The notes under the pieces were generated by a model, which was given only the letters and a program-made list of their open reading frames with translations, had not been told where the DNA came from and searched no databases. From Paludibacteraceae bacterium (GTDB taxonomy: Bacteria; Bacteroidota; Bacteroidia; Bacteroidales; Paludibacteraceae), in contig JAKSNK010000008.1 in assembly GCA_024399835.1 (NCBI GenBank), forward strand, positions 1-64,000: DNA of 64,000 nucleotides, written 5' to 3'. The translations under genes were made by a program, and so were the position numbers. Positions 43,128 to 52,165 of this stretch are shown here, one piece after another; position 1 is the stretch's first letter; every line of letters begins with the position of its first letter.

Positions 43128-45446
43128 CTATTTCTTGGCGGTCACGGTACCCTGTGCAGTATTTCCTGTTTGTGTATGAACGGTGATGAGATAGGGTAAC
43201 GGTTCAAAGACCGCTGTTAAAGTCCGTTCTTCCGTGACTTCGAAAGTGCGTACGGGATTGGTATTGCCATCTTCTTTCCATTGGACAAAACTCCAGCAGT
43301 CGGCAGGGGTGGCAGTAACGGTGGCTATGTCGTGGCATAGATATTTTTGTCCTCCCGTAACAGTTCCTTCGCCAATCTGTGCAGCGGTAACGGTAAACAA
43401 ATCACCTGCATAAACGGCTTGAACGGCGAGATTGGATTTGCCGACGGTAAAAATACGGGGATTGTCGGTGTTGCCGTCCGACCAATGTGAGAAGACACGG
43501 CATTCCTCATCGTGTGCATACACGGTAATCCGGTCTCCCTCAAGATAGATACCGGACAGGTCGGAACAATATCCGGGAACGGAAAAAGTGACCGTTCGGT
43601 CGGTCATGCCTGCCACTTCGTGCGCTGCGCGTTGCTGAACAGTATGCCCGCATGACGGATAGAGATGCACATCAAAATTGACAATCACTGTTACCGAATC
43701 ATTTCCATGACACTGTCCGATAGCCCGAAAAGATATATCGTCCAGTCCGAAGTCGTTGCCTTCATACCCTGAATTTTGGTTTTTGATGGTCAGTATTGCC
43801 GTGGTGTTTGTGCCACTGCTCCAAATCTCGTAGTATTGTCCCCAAACACCCTCTTTGTGCGGTGCTTCGGTAACTGCGCCCAACTGCGCTCCGTTTACGC
43901 AGAACTGGAACTGGGTATAAGCCCAGTCAAAACTTGAGAACAAAGATGTTAACCATGCAGAGAATACATAATCCGTATTGGGTTGCACGGTGACGGTTTG
44001 TTGCCAAATGGTTCTGTTGGCATCCATAAATCCGTCCCAAATCATATAGGCACCCGTTTCGTCCCCTACTGTATGGTCGAACTGGTTTGTTTTTTGCTGC
44101 CAGTCGTACGGACCGCTCCATCCCCTAACTTCCGTACTGGGAAGAATCATGAAGGTACCGCAACATTCCTGACTGGCACAATCCATCGTTTCTCTGCCGT
44201 CCGTAGTAAAATTGGTGTTTCCTGCAGAGAAATCGCCATTGATTACCAAATCGTCATCCATGCTGCCACGACTTTTGACATAGTATGTAGTGGTTGTTTT
44301 GGGGCTTGCTTCGGGATTAGGAGATGTGGTGCCGGAGAGCGTAGGATCTGCCCGCCATTCGTAATAATCCGCCCCTGTAGCGTGCAGAGTGACCGTTTCG
44401 CCGTGACTAATCACCACTTCATCTCCTGCATTGACATGAGGTATAGGCAAAACGGATACAAGTAAAATATCGTCCCCGTCGGTATATTGTCCGGGTTCCG
44501 TAATGTGCTGTCCATGCCAGTCATACGAGTCACCTTCGCACATTGAATGGGATTCATATCCGGGTAGCAAAGTCAGTACTTCTACATCCAATTTGACTAC
44601 ACTGTCGCATCCGTATTCGGTGGTGTATTTGAGGACTTTATGCGTTTCGGTGGTATATTTCTCACCTTGGTAATAGAAATAATCCCCCTTGAAGATAGTG
44701 GCACTCACTTTGCCTGTATCAAGAGCATTGCTGCATACACCCAATATCAATGTACCTATAGAGTCACACCCGACGGCATTGGCGATAGTGTCGTGATAAG
44801 TGCCTTGCCGGGTATATTCCTTGCCAAACCAGGTATAACTATCTCCATCGGTAATGGTAACCTTGGTTTTAGAGGATGTTGGCTTGCCTACCACAACATT
44901 GATGCGTTCATAGGTATTAAATCCTATACCTCCAATAGCGACCCATTGTATATAACGCTGGTAATTAGTGACGGCATAGTTGTAAGATGCCCCTCCAGGA
45001 GTAACGAAAGGTACACCGTTGCAGACGGCACCATTAATGAAACCATTTAATGACAAGATGACTATTTCTTTTGGACATCCTTGCGGATAATAACTAACTG
45101 TATCTAAATAAACACCGGGTTGTGTATAAGTTTTACCATGCCAATCAAAAGTAGCTCCTTCTACCTCCTCTATTTCATGTGTTTCGAGTGTATAATGAGT
45201 TTGAACACAAGTGATATTGAAGTAAAAATAAAAAGTCTGTTGGTTGATGGTTTTAGCCCGAGAATCACTGAAAGTCCACTGAACATTATTGTTCTCGTAG
45301 ATTAGTACCCCCTCATATTCATAACGATAGGGAGAACCGAAGCATACGCTATCTTTGACTTGTATTGTAGTTTGAGCATGCAACACACTTACCATAGACG
45401 ATATCCATAGCAAAACGATTGCCCGTAAATAATGTTTGGCAAGCAT
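43128..45446 (-). CDS. Large secreted surface protein, head type, ending in half an InlB-like repeat
   Basis: 772 aa with signal peptide (to about residue 25, LHAQ). Contains several modules of the form YTWFGKEYTRQGTYHDT ... GCDSIGTL, common in Bacteroidota T9SS surface proteins. A galactose-binding-like domain follows (LVINGDFSAGNTNF to GNDFGLDDISF, about 405-585), then one InlB-like repeat (FTVTAAQIGEGTVTGG to RTLTAVF). The chain stops in the middle of the next repeat at LITVHTQTGNTAQGTVTAKK. It is a clear paralogue of the proteins at 48191 and 52166. It is the last gene of the operon and lacks a following partner gene and a T9SS C-terminal domain, so it may be an orphan head subunit. Confidence 0.8.
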   Translation of the reverse strand: MLAKHYLRAIVLLWISSMVSVLHAQTTIQVKDSVCFGSPYRYEYEGVLIYENNNVQWTFSDSRAKTINQQTFYFYFNITCVQTHYTLETHEIEEVEGATFDWHGKTYTQPGVYLDTVSYYPQGCPKEIVILSLNGFINGAVCNGVPFVTPGGASYNYAVTNYQRYIQWVAIGGIGFNTYERINVVVGKPTSSKTKVTITDGDSYTWFGKEYTRQGTYHDTIANAVGCDSIGTLILGVCSNALDTGKVSATIFKGDYFYYQGEKYTTETHKVLKYTTEYGCDSVVKLDVEVLTLLPGYESHSMCEGDSYDWHGQHITEPGQYTDGDDILLVSVLPIPHVNAGDEVVISHGETVTLHATGADYYEWRADPTLSGTTSPNPEASPKTTTTYYVKSRGSMDDDLVINGDFSAGNTNFTTDGRETMDCASQECCGTFMILPSTEVRGWSGPYDWQQKTNQFDHTVGDETGAYMIWDGFMDANRTIWQQTVTVQPNTDYVFSAWLTSLFSSFDWAYTQFQFCVNGAQLGAVTEAPHKEGVWGQYYEIWSSGTNTTAILTIKNQNSGYEGNDFGLDDISFRAIGQCHGNDSVTVIVNFDVHLYPSCGHTVQQRAAHEVAGMTDRTVTFSVPGYCSDLSGIYLEGDRITVYAHDEECRVFSHWSDGNTDNPRIFTVGKSNLAVQAVYAGDLFTVTAAQIGEGTVTGGQKYLCHDIATVTATPADCWSFVQWKEDGNTNPVRTFEVTEERTLTAVFEPLPYLITVHTQTGNTAQGTVTAKK

Positions 45447-45491
45447 GTTTTTCTTTTATATGTATCAGATTTCGGTTGCAAGTGGGTGCGT

Positions 45492-46385
45492 TTAATCCAT
45501 GACGCAACGGCAGGGATAGACCTTGCGTTGTTCGAAATGGAAAGCGTAGTAGAAACGCACGCCGACACTCATGTAGTTGGCTTTGGAGGCATAAGTGTCC
45601 GTAAGGGCATTGACTTTGATGTCCGGCACGGGATATTCCGTATTAAGAATAGGTGCGACATCAATCAGCCGGTGCATAGGCGGATTGTTGGAGTAATTAT
45701 TCCATATTCCGTAGTCAAAATATGCCAATATTCCCATTCGGTCTTGCCATCCGGCGTGCCACTCATATCCGATTTCGAGTGCTAACAGCGCATTGAGTTT
45801 AGACATAACGCTGACTTCTTTGCCATGGTATTGGTAGTCTTCGAGCCGTCCTGTAGCAAGGTAGTCGGTAACAGGCACCCAAAAGTCCGGATAGTAGGCG
45901 GTAATGTGCGCGTCCGTAACATCAATATGTCTTCGCTGGAAGAACGGCATCATGAATTTGCCTCCTATATTGATAGTGAGCCCGTGCGATATGAAGGACA
46001 AGAACAGCGGTGCTTCCAATTGCAACTGGTGCTGATGTTCACGGTAAGTGGCAGAAACGATGGTATAATCCATCGGTTCGGGATAGTAGTCGATATTGGT
46101 GTACTTCTCCTCATAATTGGGCAGCGAATGGTTGGCATTGGCATAGGACACGCCGGCACCGATTTTGATACCCAAGGCAGTGTAGTTGGCAATGACACCG
46201 CGAACGGTATAAGCCATTTCTACTCCGACCGTTCCACCGGGCATATTGCGAAAGTCACCGTCGGTGAGATAAAAAGCCGCTCCGGCATGCGCACCGAAAG
46301 AAATATCGTGCGTTTGAGCGCGCAGCGTGAAAGGTGCCGAACAGCACAACACGAATAAAATGAGATGTAAACGATGTATTTGCAT
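45492..46385 (-). CDS. Outer-membrane beta-barrel protein
   Basis: 297 aa with signal peptide (to about residue 23, TLRAQ). The mature chain has alternating strands (DISFGAHAGAAFYL, GIKIGAGVSYA, LTINIGGKFMMPF, NYMSVGVRFYYAFHFE), as in 8- to 12-stranded outer-membrane barrels. A short cysteine-containing tail CRCVMD follows the last strand. Its ATG overlaps the stop of the T9SS-CTD gene (TAATG), so it is made together with that module and may anchor or export it. PorP/SprF-like partner function is possible, but I could not confirm the family. Confidence 0.75.
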   Translation of the reverse strand: MQIHRLHLILFVLCCSAPFTLRAQTHDISFGAHAGAAFYLTDGDFRNMPGGTVGVEMAYTVRGVIANYTALGIKIGAGVSYANANHSLPNYEEKYTNIDYYPEPMDYTIVSATYREHQHQLQLEAPLFLSFISHGLTINIGGKFMMPFFQRRHIDVTDAHITAYYPDFWVPVTDYLATGRLEDYQYHGKEVSVMSKLNALLALEIGYEWHAGWQDRMGILAYFDYGIWNNYSNNPPMHRLIDVAPILNTEYPVPDIKVNALTDTYASKANYMSVGVRFYYAFHFEQRKVYPCRCVMD

Positions 46386-47188
46386 TATTGTTTGACTAAA
46401 TAGCGTAGAACGACATTATCTTCTTCGGACAGTACTTGCACTTCAAATACTCCCGAAGCGGGATAGGCATGGAGCAGGTATTCCTCCACACCGATTGTAT
46501 TGGTTTCCGTCAGCATTTGCCCCGTGACGGAATAGGTGCGTATATAGGTGAGTATATTGGGGTTGAGCCCTGTCAAATGTAGCGTGCCGTTGATATTGGT
46601 ATGGTTGGGGGACAGGTGAATCTCCCGTGCGTGCGTATTGGCAGTAACGAAAGAGACGACTTCGGTACGCCACAATCCGGAACAGGTGACCCCCTCCGGC
46701 AGCAACAGATCCACCCACGCATAGAAAGTGCCAGCATTGTGCATATTCTGATCCAATGTAAAGGAATAGCCGTCACCCAAATAGATATCTTCGGGGTCGT
46801 TTTCGACAGGGAACTCCAAATTGTCGGGTTTACCTTCCACCCTATACCAATGCACCCGTTCCGGGGAGAGTGTATAGTTCATCTCGGTGGTGATTTTCTT
46901 CACATTCAACATGAGTATCCAATCATAGCGGTTGACTAAAGGCAAGTCGGCGAAATCGCCGCATTTATCATGGAAAATAGCCGTAATAACGGTGTCGCTA
47001 ACCACTTCGACGGAGCGAGCGCGTTCGGTAGAGCCGTCCGACCACCCTGCAAAGACATAGCCGTCAAAAGGTTGCGCCGTGAAGTTGATCCATGTACCAC
47101 ACGCCACCTGTTTGGTGAAATCCTGTGCAGAACTTACCCAAACAAACAGAAGTGCCAATATTGATAAGAAGTATCGTTTCATAGACAT
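46385..47188 (-). CDS. Secreted protein with N-terminal half-repeat and T9SS C-terminal domain (module 2)
   Basis: 267 aa, signal peptide to about residue 22 (VSSAQ). The mature protein begins with the second half of an InlB-like repeat (VACGTWINFTAQPFDGYVFA, then WSDGSTERARS and TAIF). A domain starting CGDFADLPLVNRYDWILMLN comes next, shared with the protein at 50373. The last 75 residues are a T9SS sorting domain (LHLTGLNPNILTYIRTYSVT, then GVFEVQVLS ... LRYLVKQ). It should be moved across the outer membrane by T9SS and held at the surface. The matching first half-repeat is the C-terminus of the protein encoded immediately upstream. A second start at 47182 is possible. Confidence 0.82.
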   Translation of the reverse strand: MSMKRYFLSILALLFVWVSSAQDFTKQVACGTWINFTAQPFDGYVFAGWSDGSTERARSVEVVSDTVITAIFHDKCGDFADLPLVNRYDWILMLNVKKITTEMNYTLSPERVHWYRVEGKPDNLEFPVENDPEDIYLGDGYSFTLDQNMHNAGTFYAWVDLLLPEGVTCSGLWRTEVVSFVTANTHAREIHLSPNHTNINGTLHLTGLNPNILTYIRTYSVTGQMLTETNTIGVEEYLLHAYPASGVFEVQVLSEEDNVVLRYLVKQ

Positions 47189-47191
47189 CGG

Positions 47192-48175
47192 TTATTCTCC
47201 TCCTACTTGCCCTTTGGTCGGGTTGTTGGCTCTAATGGTGACAGAGAAAACGAGTTGCTCCAATATGGCAGTAAGGTTCATATCTTCGTGAATCTCAAAC
47301 TGATAAGTCATTTGGTCGGCAAACTCGGCAGTAGTGCCTGTGATTGTCCAATTGACAAATTTGTAGCATTGGTCGATATTGGTCACGGTGATTTGGACAA
47401 CATCGCCATAGTGGTATTTGCCGCCTTGGTACAGACCGGGCGTTTTGACGACAGAGCCAAACCTCTCGTCAACGGTTAAAGTGACATCAAAGAGGTAATA
47501 GACGGTGTCATATACTGCCGTATAAGTCTCTTCTCCCCGAACAAGTCCTAAAGTTTTGTCCCATCCGCGGAAGACATATTCGCAAGTGTCATTGCCCGGG
47601 CGCTGCGGTATGTTCTGCCCTCCAAAACCGGGCACGGAAGTACAGGTATCCAACTTGGCTCCGTAATCCAGGTGAACCTTAGCCAACTCGACGCCGTTCC
47701 AGTTTTTGAAGAAGACATCGTAGTCCTGTTTTTGGGTCCGATAGACAGCCGTATATTCCAAAACAGGTGTTGCCGCAGGTGCCGTGGGCAGTACTGCAGG
47801 AGACCAACCGTCAAATTCGTAGATGTTTTGTTCGTCTGCATCGCGATGGGGATCGGTGGCAGGAGTAACAATCGCCTGACCGTATTCCAATGTCTCGCGC
47901 TTGAGTACGGTGCCGTCCCAATCATAGAAAACGACAACGGTGGTGTCTATTTCGAAAATGGCAGTAATAACAGAGTCTCTTGTCGGCACGAAAGTTCGGG
48001 TAACCTGCTTACTGCCGTCGCTCCATTTCACAAAATGGTATCCCTCCAAACCCTGGGCAGTAAAAGTGATTCCCTGACCGCACGCCGTATGGAGCGTAAC
48101 CTCGTCTTGCATATCATAGGCAAGCAAGGGAAGCACGCAGCACAAAGTCAGGAATAGAAAAGTAATCTTTTTCAT
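47192..48175 (-). CDS. Secreted repeat protein with half-repeats at both ends (module 2)
   Basis: 327 aa, signal peptide to about residue 19 (PLLAY). Order of parts: second half of an InlB-like repeat (ACGQGITFTAQGLEGYHFVK to ITAIF), two Listeria-Bacteroides-type repeats (VVVFYDWDGTVLKRETLEYG and DVFFKNWNGVELAKVHLDYG), one complete InlB-like repeat (DVTLTVDERFGSVVKT to MNLTAIL), and a final first half (FSVTIRANNPTKGQVGGE). The same order is found in the paralogue at 51185. No T9SS domain is present, so how it crosses the outer membrane is unclear unless it rides with the CTD protein encoded three bases downstream. Confidence 0.82.
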   Translation of the reverse strand: MKKITFLFLTLCCVLPLLAYDMQDEVTLHTACGQGITFTAQGLEGYHFVKWSDGSKQVTRTFVPTRDSVITAIFEIDTTVVVFYDWDGTVLKRETLEYGQAIVTPATDPHRDADEQNIYEFDGWSPAVLPTAPAATPVLEYTAVYRTQKQDYDVFFKNWNGVELAKVHLDYGAKLDTCTSVPGFGGQNIPQRPGNDTCEYVFRGWDKTLGLVRGEETYTAVYDTVYYLFDVTLTVDERFGSVVKTPGLYQGGKYHYGDVVQITVTNIDQCYKFVNWTITGTTAEFADQMTYQFEIHEDMNLTAILEQLVFSVTIRANNPTKGQVGGE

Positions 48176-48190
48176 GTGTATAGATATTGG

Positions 48191-50344
48191 TTAGTAGTTA
48201 GTCGTTCGTTGCGGTGCAGACGGAGGATCGATAACTTCGCCTCCGACCAGCCCTATGCCATGTTGGGAAGTTCTGATGGTGACAGTCGCTTCCTGGGCAC
48301 TGTATATGGGATGAACCGTCATATTGCTCCCGTTTACCGTGAAGATGCGCGGGTTATCCGTATTGCCGTCTGACCATCTTTCAAACGCGGTACACCCCTC
48401 CGGGTGAACATAAACGGTGATTTGGTCCCCGTCCACATACTTGCCGGTCTTGTTGCTGCAACCGTCCACCTGGAATGTAACGGTTCGGTTAGTCATACCC
48501 GATACATTGGCTGTCCGTTGTTTGATTTGATGATTGCAATTGGGGTAAATATGTACATCAAAGTTGATAATCACTTTTACGGAATCCTCTCCTTCGCACT
48601 GCCCGATGGCTTGGAACGATATGTCGTCCAGTCCGAAGTCGTTTCCTTCGTAGTTGGCATTTTGATTGTAGATGGTAAGTGTAGCTGTCGTATTGTTGCC
48701 GCTATTCCAAATCTCGTAATACTGTCCCCACAATCCCTCTTTGTGAGGCGCTTCGGTAACAGCACCCAACTGCACACCGTTCACGCAGAACTGGAACTTG
48801 GTATAACCTGAGTCAAAACTTGACAACAGCGATATGAACCATGCCGAGAAAACATACGATGTATTGGGGTGAACAGATACCGTTTGCTCCCAAATTTTCT
48901 TATTATCCTGTTGGAAACCGTCCCAAATCATGAAAGCACCAGTTTCGTCGCCTACGGTATGGTCGTATTGTCTTTTGCCTTGCCATGCTTCGTCGCCACT
49001 CCATCCTCGTTCGTCCGTACTGGGGAAAATCATGAAAGTACCGCAACATGCCTGGTTGGTGCAGTTCATGGTCTCCCTTCCGTCGGTTCTAAAACCGGTG
49101 TTACCCGCAGAAAAGTCGCCATTGACTACCAAATCATCGTCCATGCTGCCATGGCTCTTGACATAGTAGGTAGTGGTAACCTTAGGGTTAACTTCCGGAT
49201 TGGCAGAGGTTGCTCCCGTCAGAGTGGGGTTGGCTTGCCACTCGTAATAGTCCGAGCCGGAGGCGTGCAAAGTGGCGGTTTCACCAAAATTAAGAACGAC
49301 ATCCTTGCCGGCATCCACATTCGGTTTGGGCAATATGGACACCAATAGCATCTTGTCGCCGTCCGAATAAACTCCGGATTCGGTGATGTGCTGTCCGTGC
49401 CAATCGTACGAATCTCCTTCGCACAAGGAATAGGACTCGTATCCGGGTTGTTTTTCCAATACTTCTACATCCAATGTAACTACGCTGTCGCATCCGTACT
49501 CGGAGGTAAACTCAAGCACCTGATGCGTGTCGGTAGTATATTTGACTCCGTGATAGTAGAAATAGTCCCCCCGGAAGATGGCTGCATGCACTCTGCCCGT
49601 ATCGGGAGTGTTGCTACATACACCGAGTACCAATGTTCCGATGGAATCGCAACCTACATTGTTGGGTATAGTGTCGTGATAGGTGCCTTGCTCGGTATAT
49701 TCCTTCCCAAACCATGTATAACTGTTTCCGGGGGCAATGGCAGCAACGGTCTTGGATAAACTTTCCTTGCCGTTTACGATTTCGACATGCTCGTAATAAT
49801 CAAAAGATGTATTGCCGTAATTGTAATATTTGATGTACACATCTTCTTTGGCAGGCCACGAGTAGGTTTTTTTATTGCCCTTGTAGTTGATAAAACTAAA
49901 CGGCTCACCATGGCAAATAGCGCCTTTTACCTCTCCTTCCAAGACGAGTATTTCAATCTTTGATATACAGCCCTCGGCAGAATAGCCGGTAGTATCAAAA
50001 TAGATGCCCGGTGCGGTGTAGTCCTTGCCATGCCAGGTATAGACATCTCCTTTCCCCTCTCTAATTCGAGCTTTTTGGTAGGAATAGGTCGGCTGGATAC
50101 ATGTGACATTGATATAAAACTGATATTTCTGCCCGCCAATAGTCTTACTGGCTGATTTGGAGGCATTTTGTTTGATGTTTTTTATTTCGACGACGAGTTC
50201 ACCCTGATATTCGTAACGATAATCAGAGCCGTAGCATGCGCTTTCGTTCACATTAATATATTGCGTCTGTTGCGCGTGCGCGACACATGCCAGGGAAGAA
50301 ATCCAAAATAATAAAATTAAACAAAAAGAATGCTTGGTAAACAT
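48191..50344 (-). CDS. Large secreted surface protein, head type (module 2)
   Basis: 717 aa with signal peptide (to about residue 24, VAHAQ). Same plan as 43128-45446: GCDSIGTL modules with YTWFGKEYTEQGTYHDT, galactose-binding-like domain (LVVNGDFSAGNTGF to GNDFGLDDISF), WSDGNTDNPRIFTVNGSN, and an unfinished InlB-like repeat ATVTIRTSQHGIGLVGGEV followed by a short tail DPPSAPQRTTNY. It lacks a T9SS domain. The next gene starts 15 bases later with the complementary half-repeat. Confidence 0.82.
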   Translation of the reverse strand: MFTKHSFCLILLFWISSLACVAHAQQTQYINVNESACYGSDYRYEYQGELVVEIKNIKQNASKSASKTIGGQKYQFYINVTCIQPTYSYQKARIREGKGDVYTWHGKDYTAPGIYFDTTGYSAEGCISKIEILVLEGEVKGAICHGEPFSFINYKGNKKTYSWPAKEDVYIKYYNYGNTSFDYYEHVEIVNGKESLSKTVAAIAPGNSYTWFGKEYTEQGTYHDTIPNNVGCDSIGTLVLGVCSNTPDTGRVHAAIFRGDYFYYHGVKYTTDTHQVLEFTSEYGCDSVVTLDVEVLEKQPGYESYSLCEGDSYDWHGQHITESGVYSDGDKMLLVSILPKPNVDAGKDVVLNFGETATLHASGSDYYEWQANPTLTGATSANPEVNPKVTTTYYVKSHGSMDDDLVVNGDFSAGNTGFRTDGRETMNCTNQACCGTFMIFPSTDERGWSGDEAWQGKRQYDHTVGDETGAFMIWDGFQQDNKKIWEQTVSVHPNTSYVFSAWFISLLSSFDSGYTKFQFCVNGVQLGAVTEAPHKEGLWGQYYEIWNSGNNTTATLTIYNQNANYEGNDFGLDDISFQAIGQCEGEDSVKVIINFDVHIYPNCNHQIKQRTANVSGMTNRTVTFQVDGCSNKTGKYVDGDQITVYVHPEGCTAFERWSDGNTDNPRIFTVNGSNMTVHPIYSAQEATVTIRTSQHGIGLVGGEVIDPPSAPQRTTNY

Positions 50345-50372
50345 GTTTTTCTCAAGGGTATTTTTTTTATAA

Positions 50373-51167
50373 CTATTGACGCACCAAGTACCTCAAGACC
50401 GCATGGTCTTCGTCGGACAGGATTTGCACCTCATACACGCCCGTATTGGGATAAGTAGTAATAAGGTACTCCTCCGCACCGATGGTAGTGGATTCGTTGA
50501 GCAATTGTCCCGTGACGGAGTAAATGCGGATATTGGTTTGTATGTCAGGATTCAGTCCTAACAGCCGGATGGTACCGTTAGGTGTAGCGACATTGGGCAA
50601 CAGCCGTAATTCGCGCGGTCGTGGCGGGGCTACGAAATATGCCAATTCGGTGCGGGACAATCCCGAACAGAACAGTGTCGAGTCGGAATTCTGCTCAATG
50701 GTGGCATAATAAACCCCCGTTTCCCTAAGGTTCTCATCCAGCGTGAAGGAGTATCCTTCGCCCAAATAGTAGTCCCTTGGGTCGGACAAATCCGGATCCT
50801 CTATTTTGTCCACCTCGCCGATTACACGGTACCAGTGTACCAGTTCGGGAGCCATGACAAAGCCCCTCTCCTGTACCAACCATTTCACATTTACCATCAA
50901 GATCCAATCGTAACGATTGACGAGCGGCAATTCGGCATAATCGCCACATTTAGCGTGGAAATAGGCGATATATACTGCATCTTCGTTTACCTGTATTTGC
51001 CGTACGGAATCCGTAGAACCGTCTGACCAATGGGTAAAAATATAGTTCGGTATGGTTTTGGCGCTTATTTCAATCCAATCTCCACATTCGACCTCCATGG
51101 TTACCACTTGTGCAGTGGCAACCATAGCGGTCAAAAGTGAAAATATGATAAAATAAATACGCTTCAT
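50373..51167 (-). CDS. Secreted protein with N-terminal half-repeat and T9SS C-terminal domain (module 1)
   Basis: 264 aa, signal peptide to about residue 19 (VATAQ). Starts with the second half of an InlB-like repeat (VECGDWIEISAKTIPNYIFT, then WSDGSTDSVRQI and YIAYF). The KCGDYAELPLVNRYDWILMV domain follows, then a T9SS C-terminal domain (IRLLGLNPDIQTNIRIYSVT, GVYEVQILS, LRYLVRQ). Paralogue of 46385-47188 over its whole length. It is the last gene of module 1 and the only member of that module with a visible T9SS signal. Confidence 0.82.
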   Translation of the reverse strand: MKRIYFIIFSLLTAMVATAQVVTMEVECGDWIEISAKTIPNYIFTHWSDGSTDSVRQIQVNEDAVYIAYFHAKCGDYAELPLVNRYDWILMVNVKWLVQERGFVMAPELVHWYRVIGEVDKIEDPDLSDPRDYYLGEGYSFTLDENLRETGVYYATIEQNSDSTLFCSGLSRTELAYFVAPPRPRELRLLPNVATPNGTIRLLGLNPDIQTNIRIYSVTGQLLNESTTIGAEEYLITTYPNTGVYEVQILSDEDHAVLRYLVRQ

Positions 51168-51184
51168 ACTACAATAAGTGAAGG

Positions 51185-52138
51185 TTATTTTTTCGCTCCT
51201 GTTACACTACCTTGTGACATGTCACCTGATTCGGTCTGAATAGTAATGGTGTACTTAATCTTTTCGAACTTAGCTACCAAATTCCTGTCGTTGGTACGCA
51301 TAGTGAAGGTGTAGCTCATGTCTTCAGAAACAAGCACATCGTTCTCGTACCATCCTAAGAACTTGTAGCAATCGTTCGTGATGGTGGACGATACGGTAAC
51401 GGATGCGTTGTAGGTGTAACTACCACCACCACTTACGGTAGCAACCTCAGCAGGATCGGCACTAACAACTACGGTGTATTGGTTAAGTGTTTCTTTAAAC
51501 TTAGCAGTATAAATGTGTTCGCCCGTTACAGGAACGATTGTTTCAGTCCATCCATCATGCGAATAGGTCTTGCCCGGTTCCGGGTTGGGCTTTGCAGGTG
51601 TAGCGCCATTATAAACAGGTGTTGCGCCATATTCCCAATCGCTCTTTTGTAATTGACTACCGTCTTCGTTTTGGAAGATAATGGTATATTTGTTCTTTTC
51701 CTGATCGAACTGAGCTACATAAGTTTGCTCGCCGGTAACTGGGACAATGGTGGGATCCCAACCCGCGAAAGTGTATGTCCATTCAGCAGTGGCAGGTTTG
51801 GTAGGCGTAGCACCATTATAAGTAGGTGTTTGATTGTAATCATAGAATTTCTTCTCCAATTCTGTGCCGTTGTAGTTTTCGAATGTGATGAGGAAAGAGT
51901 CAATCTCAAAACATGCTACGAATGTAGAATCTGAATGCACATTGATTGTAAGTGAAGCGGATGTGCTGACAGCTTCACCGTTTACTCGCCACTCGAGGAA
52001 GTGATAACCCGTCTCAGGATTAGCAACCATTTCTACTTGGTCTCCGCAATCAGCGGTTACCTTTACTTCTGCTTTCCCCTGTGCCCACAAAGTGGTCATT
52101 GTAACGAGGGAGAGAAGGAACAAGATAGTTTTCTTCAT
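51185..52138 (-). CDS. Secreted repeat protein with half-repeats at both ends (module 1)
   Basis: 317 aa, signal peptide to about residue 20 (TLWAQ). Begins with the second half of an InlB-like repeat (TADCGDQVEMVANPETGYHF to STFVACF). Two Listeria-Bacteroides-type repeats follow (ITFENYNGTELEKKFYDYNQ and IIFQNEDGSQLQKSDWEYG), then one complete InlB-like repeat (YTVVVSADPAEVATVSGGGS to RNLVAKF). It ends with the first half of another (YTITIQTESGDMSQGSVTG). Same architecture as 47192-48175. Spacing to neighbours is 27 and 17 bases. Confidence 0.82.
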   Translation of the reverse strand: MKKTILFLLSLVTMTTLWAQGKAEVKVTADCGDQVEMVANPETGYHFLEWRVNGEAVSTSASLTINVHSDSTFVACFEIDSFLITFENYNGTELEKKFYDYNQTPTYNGATPTKPATAEWTYTFAGWDPTIVPVTGEQTYVAQFDQEKNKYTIIFQNEDGSQLQKSDWEYGATPVYNGATPAKPNPEPGKTYSHDGWTETIVPVTGEHIYTAKFKETLNQYTVVVSADPAEVATVSGGGSYTYNASVTVSSTITNDCYKFLGWYENDVLVSEDMSYTFTMRTNDRNLVAKFEKIKYTITIQTESGDMSQGSVTGAKK

Positions 52139-52165
52139 AATTGTTGTTTGTTTTTAGAAGTTATT

